Shown here one piece after another: positions 25,501 to 32,740 of a DNA stretch of 64,000 nucleotides (position 1 is its first letter; each line of letters begins with the position of its first letter). The DNA lies in NCBI GenBank assembly GCA_037976565.1, contig CP137679.1, positions 9,283,973-9,347,972 on the forward strand, written 5' to 3'. The translations under genes and the position numbers were made by a program. Below the pieces are notes generated by a model, which saw only the letters and a program-made list of their open reading frames with translations, had not been told where the DNA came from and did no database searches. This DNA comes from Mesocentrotus franciscanus. Its lineage: Eukaryota > Echinodermata > Echinoidea > Camarodonta > Strongylocentrotidae.

Positions 25501-28500
25501 CCAACTTTCAAGGGATTCAGTATCGATGCTTTTACCTTCATTGACGATTACGACAAGGTGAGTGTCAACAATTGCCCTTTGTACCTGTCGCATCCGTTGC
25601 ATCCGATGCGTGATTTTATGGACGTAGTACTGCGTCAGTGATTAGTGCGGTCTCTGATGCGGCATGTGAGAGTGACGAACGGTGATTGTAAAATAACCGG
25701 TGCAGACAATGAGTGCAAACTGAAGCACGGGATACTTTAACGTCGAAGACCTGGGGTTAGATGTTGAGGTGGGTTAGGGTTACAATATGATTAGGTTTAG
25801 TGTTACTTAAGAAACTTAAGTATTCAGATTTAGCTTCACTGATGAAGCGTTGGGTAACCTATACACGTCTGGTGGGGTATTCTAAAGTTGCTTCGAACGG
25901 TGCAGACAATGAGTGCAAATGAGGCTCGATTAGCGCAGTAGCACAGGTAATAACGCAATCGAATGACACCTCATATGCAACTAGGGCTTTATTTGAAGAC
26001 TAAATGCGTCAGCAACTGGCGCAGTCTTTCACACGCCAGTTGTGAGAGACATCACACAATTTCTGAATGCAAAATCACAGTGCAAAAAAATATTGCCTTG
26101 ATTTACCATTGCATGCTCAAAATTCTTTTAGGGTCTTGATTAATATAACGAAATTAAGTATCAATTGTGCATTGGTAAATAGGTTTTTTACTGGTATGTG
26201 CTTATCTGTGTTATTTACTCGGAGACTGGGGGAGGGGGTATGACTAGGGTTATCATGTTCATGGTGACAACGTTTCTCTGAAGTTTTTATGGGCCTACTG
26301 CCTGCACGGGGTTACCATTCGCATAGTGCCGTAGCGACTTCTGACCATATGCAAGAGCGCGTTCTCGACGGTTTCAAATACAAGCAAAGTCGACGGTTAC
26401 CATGGTACCAACAAAATCCCGCAATATCCACTTGATCAAGGTGATAAAGATCTAGTTGATGGATTTGTACTGACATTAGATATGATCATCCTATATTTTG
26501 TTAAAAACAAATTCTTGGTGATTTTTTCCCCGGCTATTCCGGCGTAGACATTGCAATAGTCTCAATGATGGGCCGACCGCATTTGAAAATCACGCAACAC
26601 AACATTCGGGTGGTTCTATGAGTGAGCTTTTTCTGTAATGAAAGAAATAACCGTCTGGATGGTATGAGGAATCCTCTAAGAAAACTACATTTGTCAACCT
26701 TCCCCATACATATACAAGTATAATAGAACGAGGCAATCTTTAGAGCAAGACGTAGGTCAGTGTAATCAGGGACCTGTACATATATTGCATGTCTCTGGTG
26801 GAACAACATCCCATACAAGAGGCTGATACTTCAGTGTGACTAAGGAATAAACCTTTTGGTTGAGTAGGCCTACTGCATGATATACAATCCTAGACGTAAT
26901 GCAAGCCTTAGAACCACCGCAAAAACTATGGAAAAAATGAACAAAACAAAACCGAAAAAAACGACTACAAAAAAACTCAAAACCACCGCACACTATAAGA
27001 TCCTCCTGTGAACAGATTTTCAAATAAATGGCAATTATATTAGATATTACAATCTAATCAAACGTCATCTTCCTGATTTAGGTTCACAATATAAATGATA
27101 AGAATACTAACAAATCGGAATTTTAGTGCATTTAGACAATCGCACTACTGACGTCACTACAATACTGAGCCGATTTAGCTGGTCTCTTTCCAAGAAGGCT
27201 TGAAATCTTTTGAAATTTAGATTTTATTAATCATTATGACTATTCAGATCATATTACAAGAAATTATTAACATGAACATTAATTTTATATCCAATGATAT
27301 TTCGAGTACTGAGTCCGAATCGGATTGTGTGGCGTGCAGATGGCATTACATTCGAAATGTGGGACTCTTTAAAATTTACGACAACTTATGATTAGCTTTA
27401 AACAATCTTTCATGTCGTAAAGATGCTTTAAATTTATTTTCACCTTTTAACTAGCTCTGTCCTCTCTCAAAACAGGTTTACATCCACTGCTCAATCTTGA
27501 TCTGTGACAACAACGACTCAGGCTCCCGATGCGCTCAGGGGTGCTTAGCACGATCTCGTCGTAGTCAGCAGCCGACAGGCTACCAATCAAAACCCCACAC
27601 CATCACGAACGGACCGCTCTCCGATGCCTCGCGCTCCCAAAAGGATATGTTGCTTGATAGCGTTGATGACGGTAAGTAGTGTCCGAAGAGTAAATAATGC
27701 TGACAAGAATAATAGCCGTGTTCAAACGATGGCAATGTTTAGAGCTAGTCGGCGTAAATATGATAAGGTCGGCGTAGTGACCTTATGAACGATAGTCGTC
27801 TTAGGATTTTTCCAGGAGTAACGCGCTAACACGACTAGCGTAAGTTGACCGTGTGGATGCTCTTACTTGGCACACGGGTTTTTTGTTTACAATCTATTAA
27901 ATGACAATTAGATTTCGCGCGGTTTAGCTGGGTTGAGGTCGACTAGTGCGGGCGCCACCACTACGCTGAGTCAGACTGGGTCGGTGGAAGGTCGTTTTAA
28001 TTTAATCGTGGCAAGTTGGTCCCAGTAAAAACGTATGGACAACTAATGGTGTAAATAAAATATTTATGGAATATTTATTGCTGCAGGGAAAAACTTACGC
28101 TGACTAGGAAGCTCCGCTTGAACATGGCTAATGTCCTGTATGTTCATGGTGCATTATAATAAGGCGTCATCCGACAATACCAAATAATACAAAGGAATTT
28201 ATGTCACATTAAGTCGGCGTAAGTTTTGCCCTGCAGCAATAAATATTCCATTCATATTTGACTTACACCATTAGTTGTCCATACGATCTTACTCGGACCA
28301 ACTTGCCACGATTAACAACACGGAATGTATGCAATTCGCATTATGACTATTGAAATGCAAATATTTGTAACGGGTGAATGATATAATTTGTAACGAGGCA
28401 CTTAACAGTTTTGTGTGCATTAATTTAGATTACATTACGAAAATTGCCTATTCACAAGTTACGAACAACTTTATCTTCGTAGTTAAAATGTGTATTGCAT

Positions 28501-29136
28501 ACATTATTTGTTCCAAGGTAGGACAAATATCATGGCTTGCCCTACAAAACAACACGTAATGCAATTATTATGACATTCATTATGACTATTGAAATACAGT
28601 TATTCGTAACAGGTGAATGAAGTAATTCCAATCTAGGTCAGGGGCGGATCTAGCTTTTTTCCAAGGGGGGGGGGTTGACCAAATGACGATGCGGAGCATC
28701 GTCCACGAGCCGCAAAGCGGCGAGACGATTTTTGTTTTTGTGTTGCTATTTTAACCCCCGTAAGTGATATTTTCCTGGCATTTACTAGCTTAAATGAAGT
28801 AACAGTTTAAACAGTTTGACCCAATGACGATGCCGAGCATCGTTCACGAGCCGCGTAGCCAAAAAATAGCCTCGCCGCGGCGAGGCGATTTTTTGGCTAT
28901 TTTGAACCCCATTGTCACCATCATTATTATTCTTGTTGTTGTTGTTATTAATATCATGTAAATTTTTCGTTCTATTTCCAGGACCCGAATCTCATGACCC
29001 CTTGATGATCGTGGCTGTGAGCGCCCTCTGTGTTCTTATCGCTCTTACTGTCATCAACGCGCTGATGAAGGTGCGTCGTCCTCGCCCCGAACAGATTGGC
29101 TATCGCAGAGTGGGCGTTACTGAGCAGGACGATTAA
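3833..29136 (+). CDS. Gene A: YWTD-propeller / SRCR / ZP single-pass membrane protein (13 exons, 752 aa)
   Basis: Joined exons: 3833-3905, 12948-13196, 13756-13918, 14876-15003, 16449-16700, 17399-17455, 20884-21192, 22331-22503, 23431-23616, 24687-24904, 25458-25557, 27476-27671, 28982-29136. All junctions are GT/AG and the 2259 coding bases stay in frame. Domains by residue: signal peptide 1-24; six YWTD blades about 26-288 (motifs at 30, 79, 122, 165, 209, 250); Thr/Pro linker 289-307; SRCR 308-408 with Cys 333, 346, 377, 387, 397, 407; ZP-N with Cys 414, 444, 463, 507; ZP-C with Cys 583, 604, 641, 646, 655, 659; RSRR 662-665; transmembrane helix 709-729; 23-residue tail. Eight N-X-S/T sequons are visible (N102, 265, 314, 396, 489, 553, 575, 649). 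ZP modules polymerise extracellular proteins, and SRCR and YWTD domains bind ligands, so a surface or shed filament-forming receptor is inferred; no ligand can be named. Upstream non-coding exons and alternative exons cannot be excluded. Confidence 0.88.
4177..4290. repeat. (AAATTC)n-like microsatellite in gene A intron 1
   Basis: Interrupted aaattcaaattc repeats. The same microsatellite sits at the paralogous place in gene B (54515-54668), so it predates the duplication and has since diverged in length. Confidence 0.8.
4403..5157. repeat. 200-bp tandem satellite array, left part
   Basis: Units start near 4403, 4603, 4800 and 5001 and share cttgacagtccagaagtg, gaaagctaagaggtccgaaac and agacagtcaaaagtgg. 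The period is about 200 bp. The array resumes at 5776-5828 and 7416-7815 after two interruptions. It is absent from the matching place in gene B. Confidence 0.88.
5158..5590. repeat. Two tandem copies of a ~216-bp repeat within the satellite array
   Basis: Copies at 5158-5375 and 5376-5590 share tctcagatgcatgg.cctacg, gatacggtataatattgaag and an aatcttgaatcttgaatc tail. The short-repeat tail resembles a LINE 3' end, so these may be truncated LINE tails. Confidence 0.7.
5829..7415 (-). pseudogene. 5'-truncated CR1/L2-like LINE fragment, minus strand
   Basis: Minus-strand frames contain GSILGPLLF and YVNDI near 7365-7405, FADDT at 7316-7330, [16 protein letters not shown] near 7180, and [20 protein letters not shown] near 6985. 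This is the order of RT motifs B, C and the downstream thumb region. A T-run at the left edge is the poly(A) end. It interrupts the 200-bp satellite array between ggtatgcatgt and agggcagggg. Confidence 0.8.
7416..7815. repeat. 200-bp tandem satellite array, right part
   Basis: Two further units, starting at 7416 and 7616, continue the array of 4403-5157 after the LINE insertion. Confidence 0.85.
8800..8955 (-). repeat. tRNA-like SINE unit, minus strand
   Basis: The minus strand carries ATGGTTCGCGGTTCCAGTCC, a B-box-like block, with an A-box-like stretch to its right on the + strand. No cloverleaf can be folded. The same unit lies at 62040-62165 in gene B, so it was present before the duplication. 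Confidence 0.5.
9358..9481. repeat. AAT/ACT microsatellite
   Basis: Runs of aataat and actacta in gene A intron 1. The paralogous microsatellite in gene B is at about 62700-62850. Confidence 0.85.
9725..10440. repeat. Five-copy tandem repeat of ~150 bp
   Basis: Copies are marked by gtgaaaagcactgtacacg-like blocks at 9811, 9958, 10106, 10259 and 10382, each with aatgggtcaaatctgac and aaaggtcaa. Open frames in it are by-products of the period. A short TA microsatellite sits at 10174. Confidence 0.8.
10688..11580. mobile_element. Inverted-repeat element filled with CGTATG-type short repeats
   Basis: The ends are GCCCGGTAACACTATGACG and, inverted, GCCCGGTCAAACTATAACG. The ~890-bp interior is a degenerate lattice of cgtatg, acttatg, cctaacgtatg and their complements, with gtcggcatacg-type blocks near both ends. 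There is no protein. No clear target duplication was found. Confidence 0.65.
11682..12140. repeat. Long near-perfect inverted repeat (hairpin)
   Basis: Arms at about 11682-11798 and 12024-12140 are reverse complements with few differences. They include gcgagcgaagcgagccag and gaggcgcttgcgccgaggg. The ~225-bp loop holds ccaatcagagagag and tgacgtaa, promoter-like words of uncertain meaning. Confidence 0.85.
12441..12947. other. End of gene A intron 1, nothing recognised
   Basis: A+T-rich intron DNA. It contains gatcaatcccgatcaaacg and other gattgat-rich words but no exon, repeat arm or RNA gene that I can support. Confidence 0.5.
12948..13196 (+). CDS. Gene A exon 2: YWTD blades 1-2
   Basis: The acceptor is tgtacag| and the donor A|GTGAGT; the exon is phase 1 at both ends. 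It encodes residues 26-107. Blade 1 carries the variant motif FVAD (30-33); blade 2 carries YWTQ (79-82), followed by the usual blade strand SIRRANIDG. An N-glycosylation sequon NSS lies near the end. Confidence 0.9.
13330..13755. repeat. Pyrimidine-rich (TTC)n tract in intron 2
   Basis: About 400 bases of ttcttctt-type sequence run up to the exon 3 acceptor and give an exceptionally long polypyrimidine tract. The open frames here are Phe/Ser/Leu low complexity. Confidence 0.85.
13756..13918 (+). CDS. Gene A exon 3: YWTD blade 3
   Basis: The acceptor ttttttcacag| follows a very long pyrimidine tract and the donor is GG|GTAAAT (phase 2). It encodes residues 109-161 with FWTD at 122-125 and [16 protein letters not shown], the classic class B repeat strand pattern. 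Confidence 0.9.
13938..14085. repeat. CA and CT microsatellite
   Basis: acacgcacacgcacacac, then more than 100 bases of ctctctct with occasional breaks, just inside intron 3. Confidence 0.92.
14540..14800 (+). repeat. SINE-like unit with TAG trailer
   Basis: B-box-like gagggttcgaattcatacc is followed by actaacgacctctggcaag, ctctcgggtgtaaatgg and gggccctcaggaagaacagc, then a (tag)n tail. This order recurs in other SINE-like pieces of the window (23665, 17465, and 52560 reversed). It is a tRNA-derived SINE family, not a functional tRNA. Confidence 0.65.
14876..15003 (+). CDS. Gene A exon 4: YWTD blade 4
   Basis: The acceptor catacag| comes directly after a TAG/ATT microsatellite; the donor is T|GTAAGG (phase 1). 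Residues 163-204 carry FWTD at 165-168, [16 protein letters not shown], and the inter-blade strand LGLAFNAD. Confidence 0.9.
15521..15800. repeat. ~17-bp minisatellite, GTCCTAAGGGGGTAATT type
   Basis: About 16 degenerate units alternate ggggtaattgtcc with variants. The core is the same as in the inverted arms at 59380-59750 and 60732-61030, which points to one arm or a remnant of a TU-like foldback element in intron 4. Confidence 0.8.
15894..16060. mobile_element. 167-bp MITE-like palindrome in intron 4
   Basis: The ends are accagggcactgtcttacaa and, inverted, accagggccccgtattacaa; both continue into aagagtt and repeated gattgatatcaatcg-type blocks. The whole element can fold into a hairpin. 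Confidence 0.75.
16317..16446. mobile_element. 130-bp inverted-repeat MITE abutting exon 5
   Basis: The ends are gggcgtcgtttcacgaa and, inverted, gggcatcgattcacgaa, with an inner palindrome around attgaaacgcgtg and cacgtttcaatg. The right end lies two bases from the exon 5 splice junction, so it supplies the sequence where the pyrimidine tract should be. Confidence 0.75.
16449..16700 (+). CDS. Gene A exon 5: YWTD blades 5-6
   Basis: The acceptor gatgcccag| has almost no pyrimidine tract because a small inverted-repeat element (16317-16446) ends two bases before the exon. The donor G|GTTTGT leaves phase 1. Residues 206-288 carry YWGD (209-212) and IWTD (250-253) and end with DPRGIHVY, the strand that closes six-bladed propellers. 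Residue 205, split by the intron, is Cys. Confidence 0.87.
17399..17455 (+). CDS. Gene A exon 6: Thr/Pro linker
   Basis: A 57-base symmetrical phase 1-1 exon with acceptor tttgcag| and donor G|GTGAGT. It encodes [18 protein letters not shown] (290-307), an unstructured, possibly O-glycosylated spacer between propeller and SRCR. Both splice sites are strong and removal keeps the frame, so it could be a cassette exon. Confidence 0.8.
17465..17720 (+). repeat. tRNA-like SINE unit in intron 6
   Basis: An A-box-like ggtgaaggctcttgactc and a B-box-like cccgggttcgatccttg are followed by a tRNA-unrelated body with gatggatacctaccac and agggtccgcaggaagagc. The A-to-B spacing fits a tRNA-derived SINE, but the arms do not pair as a tRNA. 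Confidence 0.6.
17876..18480. repeat. Duplicated segment in intron 6
   Basis: A 40-base stretch containing agattcagcttcatgttata is present at 17880 and again, nearly unchanged, at 18298. Both are followed by looser similarity ending in cttctaaaattata. The offset is about 420 bp. Confidence 0.7.
18481..19372. other. Intron 6 interior, no feature recognised
   Basis: A+T-rich DNA with a short poly-C run at 19150. I see no exon, RNA gene or repeat arm here. Confidence 0.5.
19373..20120. mobile_element. ~750-bp foldback/MITE element in intron 6
   Basis: The left end (acactgtcttgag, ggttaaaactattgg, aagaggtgactcc) is the reverse complement of the right end at 19990-20118. A second pair of inner arms at about 19565-19680 and 19850-19975 shares cttactctaactcgaacaag. 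A (TA)n run at 19499-19532 and a ~160-bp loop lie inside. There is no transposase. Confidence 0.82.
20121..20883. other. Intron 6 end, with a short hairpin at 20550-20580
   Basis: It contains cctcggtcc-gttatatt-ggaccgagg, a perfect 9-bp stem, flanked by gacgtcac and tacgtcat (ATF/CREB-like words). A tagatctagatc palindrome near 20675 resembles the CTAG-rich block at 31740. Purpose unknown. Confidence 0.45.
20884..21192 (+). CDS. Gene A exon 7: complete SRCR domain
   Basis: A single phase 1-1 exon with acceptor ttccacag| and donor G|GTAAAT. It starts [19 protein letters not shown] and contains [35 protein letters not shown] and [13 protein letters not shown]. All six group-A-type cysteines are present and the C1/C4 pair of group B is absent. 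The domain has normal length and no breaks. Confidence 0.95.
21193..22330. other. Intron 7: SINE fragments and a dispersed repeat
   Basis: At 21265-21315 there is a tRNA-like fragment (minus strand, ggcatagcgcctagagtg). At 21785-21860 a block with tgcgtcagagag and tgtgagagtgacatc recurs in degraded form at 25640-25690 and 26005-26060. No exon is seen. Confidence 0.4.
22331..22503 (+). CDS. Gene A exon 8: ZP-N, first part
   Basis: The acceptor ccgaggcag| is phase 1 and the donor GAG|GTATGT is phase 0. It encodes [20 protein letters not shown] and [10 protein letters not shown], which are ZP-N cysteines 1-3 in the usual spacing. Confidence 0.9.
23431..23616 (+). CDS. Gene A exon 9: ZP-N, second part
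   Basis: Phase 0-0 exon of 62 codons with acceptor acccgcag| and donor GAG|GTGAGG. It encodes [11 protein letters not shown] and IPVTCYL (ZP-N Cys 4), then LPVAVLYVF, a hydrophobic stretch at the ZP-N/ZP-C junction where the internal hydrophobic patch usually lies. Confidence 0.9.
23665..23790 (+). repeat. SINE-like unit in intron 9
   Basis: ggcaacgtggtatgttcgg, aaggattgagggttccaatc and cactaacgtcctttggcaag follow the same order as the SINE at 14540. A further degraded unit lies at 23140-23215. Confidence 0.55.
24090..24252. repeat. ATT microsatellite in intron 9
   Basis: About 160 bases of attatt with atc and aat variants. A SINE-like cacgggttcgactcttgctg follows at 24277. Confidence 0.92.
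24687..24904 (+). CDS. Gene A exon 10: ZP-C, first part
   Basis: The acceptor ccttctag| follows a CT tract. It encodes [13 protein letters not shown] and [17 protein letters not shown], the conserved first ZP-C cysteine motif. The donor chosen, GG|GTGGAT (phase 2), is weak but restores the family motif ENG-C at the next exon. Read-through would add 17 residues and stop at 24954-24956. Confidence 0.85.
25458..25557 (+). CDS. Gene A exon 11: ZP-C, middle
   Basis: The acceptor gtttttag| is phase 2 and the donor AAG|GTGAGT phase 0. It encodes [10 protein letters not shown] and [14 protein letters not shown], matching the second ZP-C cysteine and the F-x-F strand of ZP-C. Confidence 0.88.
25558..27475. 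other. Intron 11, mostly unrecognised
   Basis: It has two degraded copies of a repeat built around gcgtcag/gagagtgac and tgcagacaatgagtgcaaa (25695 and 25900), then about 1.4 kb without recognisable content. Minus-strand frames at 26534-27023 have no family signature and no splice support. Confidence 0.4.
27476..27671 (+). CDS. Gene A exon 12: ZP-C end and furin-type site
   Basis: The acceptor aaaacag| is phase 0 and the donor G|GTAAGT phase 1. [12 protein letters not shown] followed by [14 protein letters not shown] gives the last four ZP-C cysteines and the tetrabasic RSRR (662-665), the expected consensus furin cleavage position in ZP proteins. A 36-residue polar stalk follows. Confidence 0.92.
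28006..28315. repeat. Inverted repeat with ~100-bp arms in intron 12
   Basis: The left arm 28006-28107 (taatcgtggcaagttggtcc, gtatggacaactaatgg, tattgctgcaggg) is the reverse complement of 28213-28315 with few changes. More outward pieces with gtcggcgtaa at 27752 and 28217 suggest a larger element of about 27735-28325. Confidence 0.8.
28639..28910. repeat. Fragment of a hAT-like element with caggggcggatctagc end
   Basis: The left end CAGGGGCGGATCTAGC resembles the termini of the elements at 47633 and 49470. Inside are two copies of a palindrome-rich block (gatg..gagcatcgt, cacgagccgc, gacgattttt). No right end or target duplication is seen. Confidence 0.5.
28982..29136 (+). CDS. Gene A exon 13: transmembrane helix, tail and stop
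   Basis: The acceptor tatttccag| is phase 1. It encodes 50 residues and ends in TAA at 29134-29136. Residues 709-729 form a 21-residue hydrophobic helix, followed by KVRRPRP stop-transfer residues and a short tail with GYRRVGV and an acidic EQDD end. No kinase, ITAM or obvious endocytic YxxPhi signal is seen. Confidence 0.92.
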
Positions 29137-29913
29137 CGCATGTAGAGAGAGAGAGAGAGAGAGTGAAGGATATCTTATTCGTGATCTGAAATTTAAGAGG
29201 GTGACATGTACTTTGTTTCCTCTTCTTTTTGTCCGTAAAACTTAGATTTTGTGTGATAGCAAAACATAAATATATAAGATACCTTTAGCTAGAAGTACGA
29301 AGCCTAAAACTAATGCATATACACCTGTATCGCTGTATGAGTATATGTTCTATGCTTTCCCATACATTTCTAGACAGATCTTCTCAAACTTAGCTTTAAC
29401 TTCTGTTTTCTTCTTTCATTTAATATTCGTAATGCTGTAGTCGAGTTTGAGAAATTTGAGTCGGTGACATGTGCTTGTTTCATTATTTTTTGGAACATAA
29501 AACTTTGATTTTGTGTGAAAGCCAAGCATAAATTTAGAATTGTACCTTAAGTTGGAAATAGGAAGCCTAAAATGAAATGCATATACACCTTTTTGAGTAT
29601 GTGTTTTAAGCTATCCCATATAATTCTAGAAAAGGTCTTCTCAAACTTAGATTTTCCTTCTTTTTTCTTCTTTCATTTAATATTCGTAATGTTTTACTCA
29701 CTTATTTTGTTGCGTTTTGGTCCATTGTCCATTTTAATAATGGCAGAATCTCTCTAAATTGTTGCTTCTTATCACAGAAAATAAATAATTAATTTGCTCT
29801 TTTTGGGGTATTAGCAGTGCGAAGGACTATAAATGTCACAATTTTGTTTCTTTCTTGCTTTTGTTTTGCTTCCGTTAAGTATAGCTCGATCGCAAAGACT
29901 TTCGAGAAATAAA
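29137..29913 (+). other. Gene A 3' UTR and poly(A) signals
   Basis: After the stop there is a short GA repeat and then two copies of a ~260-base A+T-rich segment. AATAAA hexamers at 29780-29785 and 29908-29913 are the likely polyadenylation signals. The exact 3' end cannot be set from sequence alone. Confidence 0.55.
29201..29692. repeat. Tandem duplication in the gene A 3' UTR
   Basis: Copies start at 29201 and 29462 with gtgacatgt, share attttgtgtga.agc.aa, atgcatatacacct and tcttctcaaacttag, and both end in tttcatttaatattcgtaat. The period is about 260 bp and identity is roughly 75-80% by eye. Confidence 0.82.
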
Positions 29914-29986
29914 CTCAATATTGCCTTTCGAGATCACGTTCAGATTAGGTAATAACGTCATTGTAATGTTCGCACATAGTTGAGTT

Positions 29987-30533
29987 GAGGGATAGTTGAG
30001 TTCTTGTTTAAGACCGCAAATGCCTTCAAAGTGCATCGTTATTGCTCTTATTCTTATTTATGACATTTCTAGTGCTCTTTTAGGAACTAAAATTGCTATG
30101 AAGGTAATTTTAGACCCAAAAATGTGTGAAATTTAGCCAATACGGTCATACCAATTCAGCTCCACTTTCAAAAAATTACGGTGACCGTTAATTAATTAAT
30201 TAATAATAACAATACACGGGCCGGCTGGTTGTGCGTATTATAACCAACACGAAAAAGCCAACATCGGCATTGGCTGGAATAAAACGTATAAGGCGCTATC
30301 TCGTTTTTTCAGCGGCTGGTTCAAATTATCAAATATTTGTGTCCCTCCAGAAATATTAGAAGTCGTTATATTTATGGATATTTCAGCCGTCTCTGAACCG
30401 GTTTTGATCAACCAAAGATGATTTTGTCATTTAAATTGTATGTTCTTTCAAATTTGACACTTAGTTTTTCATTATCTCACAACAACAAAAAATTTGTGTA
30501 GCGCCCTCTGCAACAGAACTCAACTATCCCTTT
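29987..30533. mobile_element. MITE-like element downstream of gene A
   Basis: The ends are gagggatagttgagttcttg and, inverted, aaagggatagttgagttctg. It is about 547 bp with no protein. Flanks ttga and ttaa are not identical, so the family is undecided. Confidence 0.6.
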
Positions 30534-31140
30534 AAGGTTACGCACATGGCTATTGAGATCGCTGTAGGTTGATTTCTCGACAGTCTTTGCGCTCGTGTTG
30601 CATGTAGATCTTTCAGATATAGAAATTGAATTTTAAAGGTAAAATGGTTCGCCTTTTGGTATGTGTTCAGTTCGGTGCAATATGTTGGGCTCTATTTGCT
30701 AACAATTACTTGACGTCAAGTCTATTTTTTTCTGTCAACTTTCATTGGAATCCAAAAAAAAATGAATATTTTATTATAAATGTAATGTATTTCAAGATCA
30801 TTCATGAACAAAGATGTCTTCCATTCACCTAGTGATAAAATCCATCTTCTAATTATGTGCAATAAGTCAGCATTTATATATAAGACTAAATGCATGTATT
30901 CAGGGGACTACTCCATTTAAAGCAGAGGAGTGGAAATCCATTTTTTTACTAGTGATATCAGCGATCACTTCGTTAAGATTTGAATCCACTCTGAATTATA
31001 AAGGAATCTACTCCAATAGAGTGGTTTGAAGTACTCTTTTGAGAGTGAATTCAACTACTCTGAGTGGGGATTTCAACTCTATTTGAACTTTATTTTACTT
31101 ATAACATACATAAATGTATTCATTACTTTACATTCCTTAC
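30534..31140. other. Intergenic, nothing recognised
   Basis: It opens with a degraded copy of the dispersed repeat gattt.t.gacagtctttgcg that also occurs at 8145 and 54860, then plain A+T-rich DNA. Confidence 0.4.
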
Positions 31141-31739
31141 CTGGGGCGTGTTTCATCAACTAAAATCGATTTCGATTTTAAAAATCGATTTTAAGGCCGA
31201 ATCGATTTTAGCTTAAAACTGATAGTTGTGAGCTGTTTCATCAAATCGATTTTAAGCTAAAATAGATTTTTAGGGGTCTGTAATCAAGGCTAGTCAATTT
31301 GGGGTAAATCCACTACAAAATGGCATCGGTAAGCTACTGCAAGAGAGGTCCTAGAAAAGTAAGTAAATTCCGTTTTTCTCTGAAACTATTAATTCTGTTG
31401 ATAAAAACTCTGTTATTTTGGAAGAAGAAAAGTATTCCTCTCATCTTTATGCGAATACATTTTTATTTAACCGAACGATATTTAACTTATATATCAGTTA
31501 ATATCACTCCCCAACTGGGCTAAAAGTGGATGAATTGCACCGGTTAATTCATTTCAGTCCCATTCATATAAATTCATGCAGGTCCAACTAAAATTGTCTA
31601 CCGATGATCGTTTGTTAGGACAGGACAGGTACAAATATTCTTGCATTATTTGCAATTGATAACAATTATAGGTCCAACACGGCCTTAGGAATCATCATGT
31701 TGTATGGTTAATGATGGGTCTTGTGCTTATATTATATAT

Positions 31740-32740
31740 CTAATAGTTATACTAGATTCTAGACTAAACTAAGTCTAGCCCAGTTGTAGATTTTGGGTTT
31801 AGAATCTAGGGTCTAGACATCTACTACTAGATCTAGAAGAATCTAGAGTAGAGATTAGACCCTCTTAAACTTACTAAGTAGATCTAGACTAATACTAGTC
31901 TACTAGTACTAGTAGTACTCGAGTAGGCCTAGCGCCTAGGCCTACTGTACTCTGTAGTACTTAGGCTCTAGCCTAGGCTAGTGCTCTAGACTTCTTCGAT
32001 TTCTGGCATTCTGTCAGCCTAGCTGCACCGGTAGAGTAGCTCTTGAGTCTAGGCCTAGGCTAGATCTAGAGCTAGATGATGATAGATCTAGATGGTAATT
32101 GGTACTATAGGCCTAGGCCTAGATCTATCCCTTGTCTTGTTTTTGTTGATAATTACAATCTAGATCTAGATCTAGTCTACATCCTACAGGATCTTTGTTT
32201 TAACGTTAACATTTTATAAAAGAAAGTTGGACTCGAGAGTTATACCTAAGGCTAAGTAGACTCTAACTAGTCTAAGTAGATCTAGATCTAAGTTAAGTAG
32301 ATCTAGACCTAAGTTAGATCTTGATTTACTAGATCTAGCCTAGATGTAGACCCTATATAGATCCTAGATCTAGATCTAATAATTAATAGACTCTAGGCCT
32401 ATCTAGATTTATTTAGTCAAGGATCTACATGAAATTGATACTTGAGTCTTGATAGATCTAGGGTAGATGTAGACCTAGTCTCTACTGGACCTATAGAAAG
32501 TAAAATCTAGATCTAGACTAGATTAGATCTACTGTATTTTGTAAGATCTAAATTAACAATAACAGGAGTTTAGGTCTTGTCTGTGCTAACAGTAACAAGT
32601 TGGATTCTAGACTAGACTAGATGTAGAATTTTATGTAGAGGAGGTCTAGAGTCTAGTAGATTTTTCTTTCTAAAATTCTACGCACACATATTAAAACTAT
32701 TAAGCTCTAGGCCTAGACTAGATCTATATTAATTATTTTT
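31740..32740. repeat. CTAG-dense block (tagatctagat and taggcctagg words)
   Basis: For about 1 kb the sequence is dominated by ctagatctaga, gtctagac, aggcctaggc and similar short palindromes, far denser than anywhere else in the window. There is no fixed period, no long ORF and no codon pattern. Confidence 0.8.
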
